Part shown: positions 1 through 5,095 of the stretch, piece by piece
Position numbering within the stretch: the stretch's first letter is position 1
Layout: every line of letters starts with the position of its first letter
From: Bacilli bacterium
GTDB lineage: Bacteria; Bacillota_I; Bacilli_A; RF39; UBA660
Assembly (NCBI GenBank): GCA_017470045.1
Contig: JAFUFG010000038.1
Location: forward strand, 1-5,430
Length of the DNA: 5,430 nt
Direction of reading: 5' to 3'
The notes under the pieces: generated by a model
Told to the model about the DNA's origin: nothing
The model's input: only the letters and a program-made list of their open reading frames with translations
Databases searched by the model: none
Program-made: the position numbers and the translations under genes

Positions 1-34
1 ATAATGAATACAGATGAAGGAAACTTCATACAAT

Positions 35-69
35 AAAAAAGGAACATTCAGTTTTCAAGAGTTGAATGT
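35..69 (-). terminator. Candidate terminator of the minus-strand toxin-like transcript
   Basis: On the minus strand a 7-bp stem (ACATTCA/TGAATGT, arms 69-63 and 50-44) with a 12-base loop is followed after TCC by six T residues (40-35). This is the first U-run hairpin met by a transcript leaving the peptide gene at 207-115. The loop is large and three bases separate stem and T-run, so it is a moderate terminator. The same arms fold on the plus strand as a hairpin without a T-run. Confidence 0.5.
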
Positions 70-124
70 CTACCTAATTATTTTTAAGTGAGACACTATT
101 CTAACGAATGAGTGTCATTTTTTT
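41..124 (+). ncRNA. Candidate antisense (antitoxin) RNA opposite the toxin-like mRNA 3' end
   Basis: A TACAAT -10 box lies at 29-34, and a transcript starting near 41 would end at the plus-strand terminator at 92-124, giving about 84 nt. It would carry a 5' stem-loop (44-50 with 63-69) and a terminator hairpin. It would be fully antisense to the 3' UTR, stop codon and last two codons of the minus-strand peptide gene. Convergent toxin mRNA and short antitoxin RNA overlapping at the 3' end is the arrangement known from Bacillus TxpA/RatA and BsrG/SR4. The weak point is the -35 region: nothing near 6-11 resembles TTGACA. The terminator could instead serve a gene upstream of the window. Transcription is inferred, not shown. 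Confidence 0.35.
92..124 (+). terminator. Rho-independent terminator, plus strand
   Basis: GACACT-ATTC (92-101), loop TAAC, then GAAT-G-AGTGTC (106-116) form a 10-bp stem with one bulged G, followed by A and a seven-T run (118-124). On the minus strand no U-run follows the hairpin, so it should act on rightward transcripts only. It overlaps the stop codon of the minus-strand peptide gene (117-115), so the two transcripts are convergent and overlapping. Confidence 0.7.
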
Positions 125-207
125 ATTACTAAAACCAATAAGGTTAAGAGTAGTAAAATGAGTGATATGTAGCGAAGCAACTTAATGTTGTATTCACGTT
201 TTTTCAT
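115..207 (-). CDS. Small hydrophobic peptide, probable type I toxin (30 aa)
   Basis: The 30-residue peptide begins MKKREYNIKLL, continues with a Leu/Ile/Val-rich stretch at about residues 13-28 (one membrane-spanning helix) and ends in KK. The start at 207 is fixed by a full AGGAGG Shine-Dalgarno (222-217) nine bases upstream. A good promoter lies about 70 bases before the start. Short single-span peptides with charged ends, a strong but maskable SD and an overlapping antisense transcript are the hallmarks of type I toxins (Fst, TxpA, BsrG, Hok, AapA). The sequence does not match any of these families that I can recall, so it may be a distinct family. If a toxin, it would act by inserting into the cytoplasmic membrane. 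It could instead be a harmless small membrane protein. The coding call rests on the SD, promoter and peptide composition together, because 30 codons alone are weak evidence. Confidence 0.7.
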   Translation of the reverse strand: MKKREYNIKLLRYISLILLLLTLLVLVIKK

Positions 208-215
208 TCTCTCAA

Positions 216-242
216 ACCTCCTCTCTAAGTTGGATAGGAGGT
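216..242 (-). promoter_or_regulatory. Shine-Dalgarno-masking hairpin in toxin-like mRNA leader
   Basis: In the minus-strand transcript ACCTCCT (242-236) is a perfect 7-bp complement of AGGAGGT (222-216), which contains the whole SD of the peptide gene; the loop is 13 bases. Folding would block ribosome access. Leader masking of the SD is an established control in type I toxin mRNAs. Here it is inferred from sequence only. Confidence 0.6.
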
Positions 243-273
243 AGACACTCAACAACTAAATGTTCCAACATTT

Positions 274-302
274 ACTATATCAAACGATTGTTTGGTAGTC
301 AA
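274..302 (-). promoter_or_regulatory. Sigma-A-type promoter of the toxin-like gene
   Basis: Reading the minus strand, TTGACT (302-297), a 17-base spacer and TATAGT (279-274) each match consensus at five of six positions. The start site would be near 266. The spacer contains a CAAAC/GTTTG inverted repeat (281-294), and a further AAATGTT/AACATTT repeat (258-273) lies over the expected start site. Either could be a repressor site, but no regulator is identified. Confidence 0.75.
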
Positions 303-320
303 CTAGTGTAACTATTCATT

Positions 321-355
321 TTTACTAGTTTTTTTGTTTTGAAATATAGTATAAT
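321..355 (+). promoter_or_regulatory. Probable promoter of the Na/Pi cotransporter gene
   Basis: TTTACT (321-326), an 18-base spacer and TATAGT (345-350) give a plausible promoter. A perfect TATAAT at 350-355 is an alternative -10 but lacks a matching -35. A 7-bp inverted repeat AACTAGT/ACTAGTT (301-307, 324-330) sits over the upstream part and reaches the -35 of the divergent toxin-like promoter. Confidence 0.45.
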
Positions 356-373
356 GGTTAGGGTGATGATCTG

Positions 374-2146
374 ATGGATATTATTATTAATTTGATCAAG
401 ATGTTCGGCGGACTTGCTTTATTAATTTATGGAATGAAATTACTAAGTTCCAATCTAAAAAAGATGTCTAGTGGGAAGTTAGAAAAGATCTTAGTAAATG
501 CGACGAATAATCCTTTTAAAGGTTTATTTGTTGGTTTTTTAATTACGGTTATGACACAGAGTAGTGCAGCTACTACGGTTCTTGTTGTCGGATTAGTAAA
601 TTCGGAAATATTAACTTTAAGTAGTGCGATTCCAATTATTATGGGTGCTAATATTGGTACTACTTTAAACTCTCAAATATTAAGACTTGCCAATCTAGAA
701 GGTAGTAGTTGGATTTCTTTCTTTACTCCTGCTACGTTTGCTCCAATTCTATTAATTATTGCTTTACTCATTTTAGAAAAAGCAAAGAAACAAAAGACAA
801 AAGATATTGGAAATATGATTATGGGTCTTGGATTATTATTTACTGGAATGCTTACGATGGTAGGAGTAGCATCTGGTTTTAGTGATTTACCAATTCTTAG
901 TACTATTCTAAAACAATTAAGTAATCCGATTTTAGGTATTATTGCGGGTGTGTTCATTACTGCATTAGTTCAAAGTTCTTCTGCAACGATTGGTATTTTA
1001 CAAGCATTATCTACAACAGGACAAATTACTTATGCAACTACCATTCCAATTATTTTAGGACAAAATATTGGAACTTGTTTTACTTCTATGCTTGCTAGTA
1101 TTGGTGGTAGTACGAATGCGAAACGTGTTGCGGCAGTTCATTTATACTTTAATTTAATTGGAACGATTTTATTTGTTATCTTTATTTATACTTATCAATA
1201 CACAGTGGGCTTTGGATTTTGGAACCATGTCGTTGATATGGGCGGTATTGCGAACTTCCATTTAATCTTCAATGTTGTTTCTACAATCATTTTATTCCCA
1301 TCAATTAAACTAATTGAAAAACTAACAATCGTTACGATTAAAGATAAAAAGACAGTTGACTCTGAAGAGGACGATGCTTTATTGGTTTTAAATGAATTAG
1401 ATTCCAGAGTTGCGACTATCCCTAGAGTTGCTTTAACAAATGTTGAGAATGTTGTACAAAAGATGGGAGAATTTTCTTTAAAAAACTTTCGAAGAACTAC
1501 TTCTTTATTAGATCAATATGATTCAAAAATTATGGAGAAGATTTCTAAACGAGAAGATACGATTGATAAGATGGAAGAAGTTGTTACGAAATACTTAGTT
1601 TCTTTTGAAAATCAGGATTTATCGGAAAAACAAAATCGAAAAGTTACGGCATTATTACGAATTGAAAGTGAATATGAAAAAGTAGGGGATTATGCTTATC
1701 GATTAAGTAAGACGATGGAAAATATTCGTGAGAATAATGTTACTTTTAGTAAGAGTGCTATTAATGAGTTACATACAATGTTTCAAATTACTGAAGATGC
1801 AATTTTAAAAACTATGGAGATTGTTACGAATCGTGATGCGAATTTATCGCTTGAGATTGCGGCATTAAGAGAGTTTGCAGATATTCGAAAAGAAGAATAT
1901 AAAGGAATGCATATTCGAAGATTAAAGAAAGGTAATTGTAGTGTTGATAGTGGAATTACTTTTATTGAGATTTTAACTTGTTGTGATAGTATCTTTAATC
2001 ATTGCTTTAATATTTGTATTGCGATGAATCAATATGATATTAATAAAAATATTGTTACTAGGCATGATTATCGTAAAGAGTTATATCAACAAAATCAAAA
2101 ATATATTTATTCCAAATTAAAAGAATTTAAAAAAGCATATCGTTGA
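374..2146 (+). CDS. Na+/phosphate cotransporter with C-terminal PhoU-like domain (590 aa)
   Basis: This is a sodium-coupled phosphate transporter of the NptA/YjbB family (Na/Pi cotransporter II-related). The membrane part (about residues 5-315) shows the family's duplicated core: TQSSAAT (61-67) followed by GANIGTT (91-97), then VQSSSAT (199-205) followed by GQNIGT (229-234). The QSS motifs are the substrate and sodium-binding signature. A charged linker (about 323-340) leads to a helical PhoU-like domain (about 345-555) with an E-x-E-Y-E-K-V-G-D motif at 431-439. The length is normal for the fused family. The start is supported by AGGGTGAT just upstream, complementary to the 16S 3' end. No other phosphate genes are adjacent and the gene has its own terminator, so it looks monocistronic. 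Whether it imports or exports phosphate here cannot be told from sequence. The PhoU-like part presumably regulates transport from the cytoplasm. Confidence 0.93.
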   Translation: MDIIINLIKMFGGLALLIYGMKLLSSNLKKMSSGKLEKILVNATNNPFKGLFVGFLITVMTQSSAATTVLVVGLVNSEILTLSSAIPIIMGANIGTTLNSQILRLANLEGSSWISFFTPATFAPILLIIALLILEKAKKQKTKDIGNMIMGLGLLFTGMLTMVGVASGFSDLPILSTILKQLSNPILGIIAGVFITALVQSSSATIGILQALSTTGQITYATTIPIILGQNIGTCFTSMLASIGGSTNAKRVAAVHLYFNLIGTILFVIFIYTYQYTVGFGFWNHVVDMGGIANFHLIFNVVSTIILFPSIKLIEKLTIVTIKDKKTVDSEEDDALLVLNELDSRVATIPRVALTNVENVVQKMGEFSLKNFRRTTSLLDQYDSKIMEKISKREDTIDKMEEVVTKYLVSFENQDLSEKQNRKVTALLRIESEYEKVGDYAYRLSKTMENIRENNVTFSKSAINELHTMFQITEDAILKTMEIVTNRDANLSLEIAALREFADIRKEEYKGMHIRRLKKGNCSVDSGITFIEILTCCDSIFNHCFNICIAMNQYDINKNIVTRHDYRKELYQQNQKYIYSKLKEFKKAYR

Positions 2147-2157
2147 TATGTTTTTTT
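2136..2157 (+). terminator. Terminator overlapping the cotransporter stop codon
   Basis: CATATC (2136-2141), loop GTT, GATATG (2145-2150) and seven T (2151-2157). The stop codon TGA (2144-2146) lies inside the hairpin. An A-run precedes the stem, so weak function in the opposite direction is possible. Confidence 0.8.
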
Positions 2158-2162
2158 ATGTA

Positions 2163-2193
2163 TTGACTCTCCAGTTAACTGGAATGATATTCT
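2163..2193 (+). promoter_or_regulatory. MerR-type promoter with palindromic operator in the spacer
   Basis: TTGACT (2163-2168) is followed by the perfect 12-bp palindrome CCAGTTAACTGG (2171-2182) and by TATTCT at 2188-2193 (19-base spacer) or GATATT at 2186-2191 (17-base spacer). A dyad inside an overlong 19-base spacer is the known architecture of promoters activated by MerR-family proteins through DNA distortion. A MerR regulator is encoded 217 bases downstream, which makes it the natural candidate ligand. Transcription would run into the small gene at 2220. Confidence 0.65.
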
Positions 2194-2219
2194 TGCTTTG
2201 AAAGGAGGCATTTATTCTT

Positions 2220-2372
2220 ATGAAAGAACAAAGTACTGAAGAATTAGTTCAAATGATTGATGAATATATCAAGACAATGGAAGAAAAAGATATGAAACAA
2301 AAAGAACCAGAAAAGAAAGATGTTGTCTACAAAGTTAAGAAATTAGGGAAGTACCCATTGGCGAAATCTTAA
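2220..2372 (+). CDS. Small charged protein of unknown function (50 aa), probable MerR target
   Basis: The reading frame has a strong AAAGGAGG ribosome site (2201-2208) 11 bases before the ATG and sits directly behind the MerR-type promoter. The protein starts MKEQSTEELVQMIDEYI and is Lys/Glu-rich with no membrane segment. Residues 6-29 are likely helical, and the C-terminal part reads VVYKVKKLGKYPLA. I recognise no family. The last part resembles the end of the neighbouring MerR protein (VKVKKIERKY), which in BmrR-type regulators corresponds to the beginning of the effector-binding domain. A shared origin or a partner role is therefore possible but speculative. It ends 37 bases before the MerR gene, whose promoter lies partly within its last codons. 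Confidence 0.7.
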   Translation: MKEQSTEELVQMIDEYIKTMEEKDMKQKEPEKKDVVYKVKKLGKYPLAKS

Positions 2373-2386
2373 TTCTATGTTATAAT
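2358..2386 (+). promoter_or_regulatory. Promoter of the MerR regulator gene
   Basis: TTGGCG (2358-2363), a 17-base spacer and a perfect TATAAT (2381-2386). The -35 lies inside the end of the small upstream gene. A start near 2393 leaves a leader of about 17 bases. An imperfect inverted repeat AATAA-G-CCC / GGGGG-TTATT (about 2385-2409) spans from the -10 to the start codon and could be an operator or mRNA hairpin. Confidence 0.6.
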
Positions 2387-2409
2387 AAGCCCAATTAATG
2401 GGGGTTATT

Positions 2410-2775
2410 ATGTATCGTATAGGAGAATTTTCAAAACTTACTAATCTTTCTGTTCGTACATTACGTTTCTATGATGAACTTGGATTATTAATTCCGGAAG
2501 AAGTAGATATTTATAGTAATTATCGTTATTATGGAGATCATAATTTAGAAGAAGCAAAAAAGATACATTATTATAAAAGCGCAGGGTTTACTTTAGAGGA
2601 GATTCGAGATCATTGGAACGCATTTACGGATGATGATTTCTTATTGAAAAGAAGAGAATTAGAAGATCGTATTTCTCATTTAAAGAAACAGGTTCAATTG
2701 GTTGATTATCTAAGAGAACAAAATAGAGATTCTTTAGGCTCTGTCAAAGTAAAGAAAATAGAAAGAAAATATTAA
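2410..2775 (+). CDS. MerR-family transcriptional regulator, short form (121 aa)
   Basis: The N-terminal winged helix-turn-helix is typical: YRIGEFSKLTNLSVRTLRFY (2-21) contains the two helices, followed by the DELGLL turn and the wing with NYRYY (37-41). Residues 59-66 (GFTLEEIR) are a standard MerR motif. A dimerising coiled coil follows (about 78-105). The protein stops soon after, at VKVKKIERKY, where BmrR-type members continue into a GyrI-like effector domain, so no ligand domain is present. No metal-binding Cys pattern is seen. I prefer the ATG at 2410 to one at 2398: MYRIGEFS matches the family N-terminus, GGGGGT lies just upstream, and the predicted mRNA start is only about five bases before 2398. 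Likely controls its own region, including the promoter at 2163. Confidence 0.88.
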   Translation: MYRIGEFSKLTNLSVRTLRFYDELGLLIPEEVDIYSNYRYYGDHNLEEAKKIHYYKSAGFTLEEIRDHWNAFTDDDFLLKRRELEDRISHLKKQVQLVDYLREQNRDSLGSVKVKKIERKY

Positions 2776-2800
2776 TAAATCACTTTATCATCTTAAATTC

Positions 2801-2830
2801 AAATATAGCAAGAAATTGCTATATTTTTTT
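2801..2830 (+). terminator. Terminator after the MerR gene
   Basis: A perfect 11-bp stem, AAATATAGCAA (2801-2811) with TTGCTATATTT (2816-2826), is capped by a GAAA tetraloop and merges into a T-run at 2824-2830. It separates the MerR unit from the glycosyltransferase operon. Confidence 0.88.
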
Positions 2831-2857
2831 GATATATTTTCTTTAAAATGATATAGT
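2829..2857 (+). promoter_or_regulatory. Promoter of the glycosyltransferase-acyltransferase operon
   Basis: TTGATA (2829-2834), a 17-base spacer and TATAGT (2852-2857), five of six matches at each box. The -35 shares its first two T residues with the T-run of the preceding terminator. The start site would be near 2864, just before the ribosome site AGGGTGATC (2866-2874). Confidence 0.7.
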
Positions 2858-2876
2858 AATAATATAGGGTGATCGA

Positions 2877-4037
2877 ATGAAAAAATTAAATATTGGATTA
2901 TTTATTGATACATTTTATCCAATGATTGATGGTGTAGTAGTTGTCGTTGATAATTATGCAAAACGATTAACAAAATATGCAAATGTTTTTGTTTTTGCAC
3001 CTATGATTCCTGGGAGTAAATTTGATGATTCGAAATTACCTTATCAGGTAATTCGTTGTAAGTCCGTAGATGTATCTTTTGTAGATTATTCTTTACCTTT
3101 ACCGGACTTAGATCCAAAATTTAAAAAACAACTAGATTCTTGTTGCTTGGATCTTGTTCATATTCATTCACCAGCTACGATTGGTCGTATTGGAGTGAAG
3201 TATGCGAAACAACATCATATTCCTGTTGTAGCAACTCTTCATAGTCAATATCGACAAGATTTTTTAAGAACGACAAAATCCAAAATGATATCGAATCAAT
3301 TAACGAAACATATTATTCATTTATTTGATCAATGTGATGAGTGTTGGACTTTAAATCAAGAAGTATCTCGGATCTTTGTGGAAGATTACGGATTAAGAAA
3401 GAAGCCTATTTTAATTAATAATGCGACGGATATGGAAACGGTAGATGCGGATTTAGCAAGAGAGAAAGTTTGCATGAGGCATCAGATTGATTCGGATTGT
3501 AAGATTTTATTATTTGTTGGTCGAATTAATAAATTAAAGAATATTGAATTAATTATTGATTCTTTACCTTATTTGGATTTTCCTTATAAGATGTTATTTA
3601 TTGGATCTGGTCAAGATGAAGAATTTTTAAAAGATAAGATTTGGAAGAATAAATTAGAAGATCAAGTGATTCTTGTTGGTAGAGTTGCGGCTCGAGAAAG
3701 ATTAGCGGAATATTATGCTGCGGCGGATTTATTCTTATTTCCATCTTTGTATGATGCGAATTCTTTGGTTCAAATTGAAGCTGCATCCCAACACACGCCT
3801 ACGTTATTTGTTTATGGTTCGGCTACTGCTAGTAAGGTAACGGAAAATGTAGATGGGTTCTTTGTAGATAACGATGTTTCGGATTATTCAAATAAGATTC
3901 GAGAGATTTTCTTAGATAAAGATTTATATCAAAAAGTAAGTGAGGGATGTTATTCGAATCTATATATTCGTTGGGATGATGAGGTAAAACGAATTTATGA
4001 TGCGTATTTACAATTAGTAGAAAGTAGGGAGAAGTAA
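2877..4037 (+). CDS. GT4-family glycosyltransferase, probably lipid- or envelope-directed (386 aa)
   Basis: This is a retaining GT-B fold enzyme of family GT4. The N-terminal Rossmann domain starts with IGLFIDTFYPMIDGVV (6-21), where the acceptor-side DTFYP...DGV pattern is typical of diacylglycerol glucosyltransferases and relatives. HIHSP lies at 95-99. The nucleotide-sugar domain begins at about residue 207, with FVGRINKLKNIE (213-224), FIGSGQ (241-246) and PSLYDANSLVQIEAA (289-303). The usual E-x7-E donor motif appears as Asp293-x7-Glu301. No signal peptide or spanning helix is seen, consistent with peripheral action on the inner membrane face. Length is normal. The start is fixed by GGTGATC, complementary to the 16S 3' end. 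Its stop overlaps the next start by one base, so the two products probably act in one pathway. The donor is probably a UDP- or GDP-sugar; the acceptor is not determinable. Confidence 0.88.
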   Translation: MKKLNIGLFIDTFYPMIDGVVVVVDNYAKRLTKYANVFVFAPMIPGSKFDDSKLPYQVIRCKSVDVSFVDYSLPLPDLDPKFKKQLDSCCLDLVHIHSPATIGRIGVKYAKQHHIPVVATLHSQYRQDFLRTTKSKMISNQLTKHIIHLFDQCDECWTLNQEVSRIFVEDYGLRKKPILINNATDMETVDADLAREKVCMRHQIDSDCKILLFVGRINKLKNIELIIDSLPYLDFPYKMLFIGSGQDEEFLKDKIWKNKLEDQVILVGRVAARERLAEYYAAADLFLFPSLYDANSLVQIEAASQHTPTLFVYGSATASKVTENVDGFFVDNDVSDYSNKIREIFLDKDLYQKVSEGCYSNLYIRWDDEVKRIYDAYLQLVESREK

Positions 4038-4879
4038 TGGGATTATTTAGTAAGAAAAGAAAAGATGCGGATTATATTCAGCCGAAAGATACGATACAGG
4101 CAATTGTTCCATTTATTATGAAAGGAAAATGTGTATCGGAAGTATCTAGTACGGTTGAATTTGATGTTACGAATTTAGTAAATTTTGTTGATGAGAAAAA
4201 TCAAGAAGATTTAGGTTATAAAATGACTTATTTTCATGCCATTTTAGCTTGTTTTGCCAAAACACTATATAACAGACCGGCTTTGAATAATTTCGTTAAG
4301 GATAAACGTTTATATGCTCGTAAAAGAAAGATCTTTGCCTTTATTGCGAAAAACAAACTTAGTGATGAGGGAGAAGAGAGAATGGTTTCTGTTGATTTGG
4401 AATCAAAATGGAATGTCATGAACTTCAGTAAAAAAGTAGCCGTTGATGTTTTTGAAGCAAAACATGAGGGAGATAATAATATGGAGGGAGTATTAAAGTT
4501 CTTTACTTCTTTCCCAAATTGGTTATTAAATATTATTGTTTCTATTGTTTTATTTTTAGATCGTAAAGGAATTAATCCAAAAGCTTTAACGGAAGGGGAT
4601 ACGAATTACGCTACGATTCTATTTAGTAATTTAGGAAGTATTAAGACAAATTCTTGCTATCACCATTTAAATGAATATGGAACGAATTCTATTGTTATTA
4701 CGATTGGAACAATTAAAGACGTTGGAAATCGTAAGATTGTTGATTTAACTTGTACGTTAGATGAGAGAATTGCGGATGGATTCTATTTTGCGAAAAGTAT
4801 CCAACTTGCAGAATACATTGCGAAGAATCCGGAATTATTAATGGATGATTTTGATACTAGGGTAGAAATGAAAAAGTGA
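4037..4879 (+). CDS. Stand-alone CAT/E2-fold acyltransferase-like protein, catalytic His replaced (280 aa)
   Basis: The protein aligns with the catalytic domain of 2-oxoacid dehydrogenase E2 and chloramphenicol acetyltransferase-like proteins: STVEFDVTNLVNFVD (38-52), MTYFHAILACFAKTLYNRPALNNF (63-86), a stretch with SNLGSIKTNSCYHHLNEYG (197-215) and LDERIADG (241-248). It has no lipoyl or E1/E3-binding domain and no dehydrogenase genes nearby, so it is not a normal E2 subunit. In E2 the final motif is DHRxxDG with a catalytic His; here the position is Glu243. His209-His210 remain, but in a different motif. A hydrophobic segment (about 160-175) could contact membrane or lipid. It starts at TAATG, overlapping the glycosyltransferase stop, with AGGGAG upstream, so the pair is translationally coupled. 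It may be a modified acyltransferase acting on the glycosyltransferase product, or a non-catalytic partner; activity is uncertain. Confidence 0.82.
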   Translation: MGLFSKKRKDADYIQPKDTIQAIVPFIMKGKCVSEVSSTVEFDVTNLVNFVDEKNQEDLGYKMTYFHAILACFAKTLYNRPALNNFVKDKRLYARKRKIFAFIAKNKLSDEGEERMVSVDLESKWNVMNFSKKVAVDVFEAKHEGDNNMEGVLKFFTSFPNWLLNIIVSIVLFLDRKGINPKALTEGDTNYATILFSNLGSIKTNSCYHHLNEYGTNSIVITIGTIKDVGNRKIVDLTCTLDERIADGFYFAKSIQLAEYIAKNPELLMDDFDTRVEMKK

Positions 4880-4896
4880 TGAAAATCACTTTTTTT
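4871..4896 (+). terminator. Terminator overlapping the acyltransferase-like stop codon
   Basis: A perfect 10-bp stem, AAAAAGTGAT (4871-4880) with ATCACTTTTT (4885-4894), GAAA loop, and a T-run to 4896. The stop codon TGA (4877-4879) lies in the left arm. Confidence 0.88.
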
Positions 4897-4914
4897 CATA
4901 TTTCTTTTATTTTG

Positions 4915-4947
4915 TGATATACTTTAGTATGTAACCATTCAGTTACA
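4915..4947 (+). promoter_or_regulatory. Possible extended -10 promoter of the tRNA-Gln leader, with 5' hairpin
   Basis: TGATATACT (4915-4923) fits an extended -10 (TGnTATACT); no good -35 is seen. A start near 4930 would put the perfect 6-bp hairpin TGTAAC/GTTACA (4930-4935, 4942-4947) at the 5' end of the transcript. A second -10-like TATAAA at 5083-5088 lies close to the tRNA and could be the main tRNA promoter instead. Confidence 0.4.
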
Positions 4948-4959
4948 TTGCCCTATAGC
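4947..4959 (+). repeat. Copy of the tRNA-Gln start (13 bp)
   Basis: ATTGCCCTATAGC here is identical to 5094-5106, which covers the two bases before tRNA-Gln and its first 11 bases. Similarity weakly continues (CAAG). The GCC of the D-stem is GCA here, and a matching TGC (4969-4971) could still pair with it. Acceptor-like pairing with TAGGTACA (5029-5036) is possible with one internal mismatch. It is a partial tRNA duplication or decayed tRNA-like relic. Confidence 0.6.
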
Positions 4960-4965
4960 ACAAGA

Positions 4966-5095
4966 GACTGCTGGTACTTAGTATTTTATAAGTATATCGT
5001 TTTTATGTTATAGATTGTTATAATTATCTAGGTACATTGGACTGCTGTTACTTAGTATTTTATAAGTATATAGTCTCACTGTTATAAATTATTAT
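4966..5095 (+). repeat. Imperfect 56-bp direct repeat, two copies, 74-bp period
   Basis: Copy 1 is 4966-5021 and copy 2 is 5040-5095. The first 32 bases differ at only one position (4974 G, 5048 T); the remaining 24 are more diverged but keep TGTTATA. TACATTG occurs before both copies, directly so in copy 2. Each copy contains a TACTTA/TAAGTA hairpin with loop GTATTTTA. Copy 2 can extend it with GACT/AGTC (5040-5043, 5072-5075). Copy 2 ends at the tRNA. No open reading frame is seen here. Confidence 0.8.

Larger units (their letters stand above)
61..253. repeat. 15-base inverted repeat linking the 5' leader and 3' end of the toxin-like mRNA
   Basis: Bases 61-75 (GTTGAATGTCTACCT) match the reverse complement of 239-253 at 14 of 15 positions, and the one difference is a G-U pair in the minus-strand RNA. 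The arms lie in the leader just upstream of the SD and in the 3' UTR. The leader arm also has an exact 8-base complement (TGAGTGTC/GACACTCA) at 109-116. One arm (63-69) is shared with the candidate 3' terminator and the other (239-242) with the SD-masking hairpin, so the pairings are mutually exclusive. Confidence 0.6.

Noticed and set aside
14..29. ATGAAG-GAAA-CTTCAT hairpin as a terminator
   Set aside because: No T-run follows on either strand; it may just lie in an upstream transcript.
41..75. rRNA-operon spacer remnant (TTCAGTTTTCAAGAG resembles spacer motifs of Bacilli rRNA operons)
   Set aside because: No rRNA sequence is in the window and the hairpin is better explained as the end of the minus-strand transcript; it remains possible if an rRNA operon lies upstream.
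673..957. Open frame of 94 codons on the minus strand inside the cotransporter gene
   Set aside because: It is antisense to conserved transporter sequence, lacks a ribosome site and shows no family features.
2398..2409. Upstream ATG giving four extra residues on MerR
   Set aside because: No SD before it, nearly at the predicted mRNA start, and the family N-terminus begins at the later Met (2410).
3598..3786. Open frame of 62 codons on the minus strand inside the glycosyltransferase gene
   Set aside because: Shadow of the conserved GT4 donor-binding region, with no SD or promoter.
4234..4419. Open frame of 61 codons on the minus strand inside the acyltransferase-like gene
   Set aside because: Shadow frame; no SD and no independent transcription signals.
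4930..5095. T-box or other riboswitch in the tRNA leader
   Set aside because: No T-box sequence or antiterminator/terminator pair is visible, and the downstream unit is a tRNA, not a synthetase or amino-acid gene.
4966..5095. CRISPR array
   Set aside because: Only two diverged long repeats with an 18-base gap, and no regular repeat-spacer pattern.
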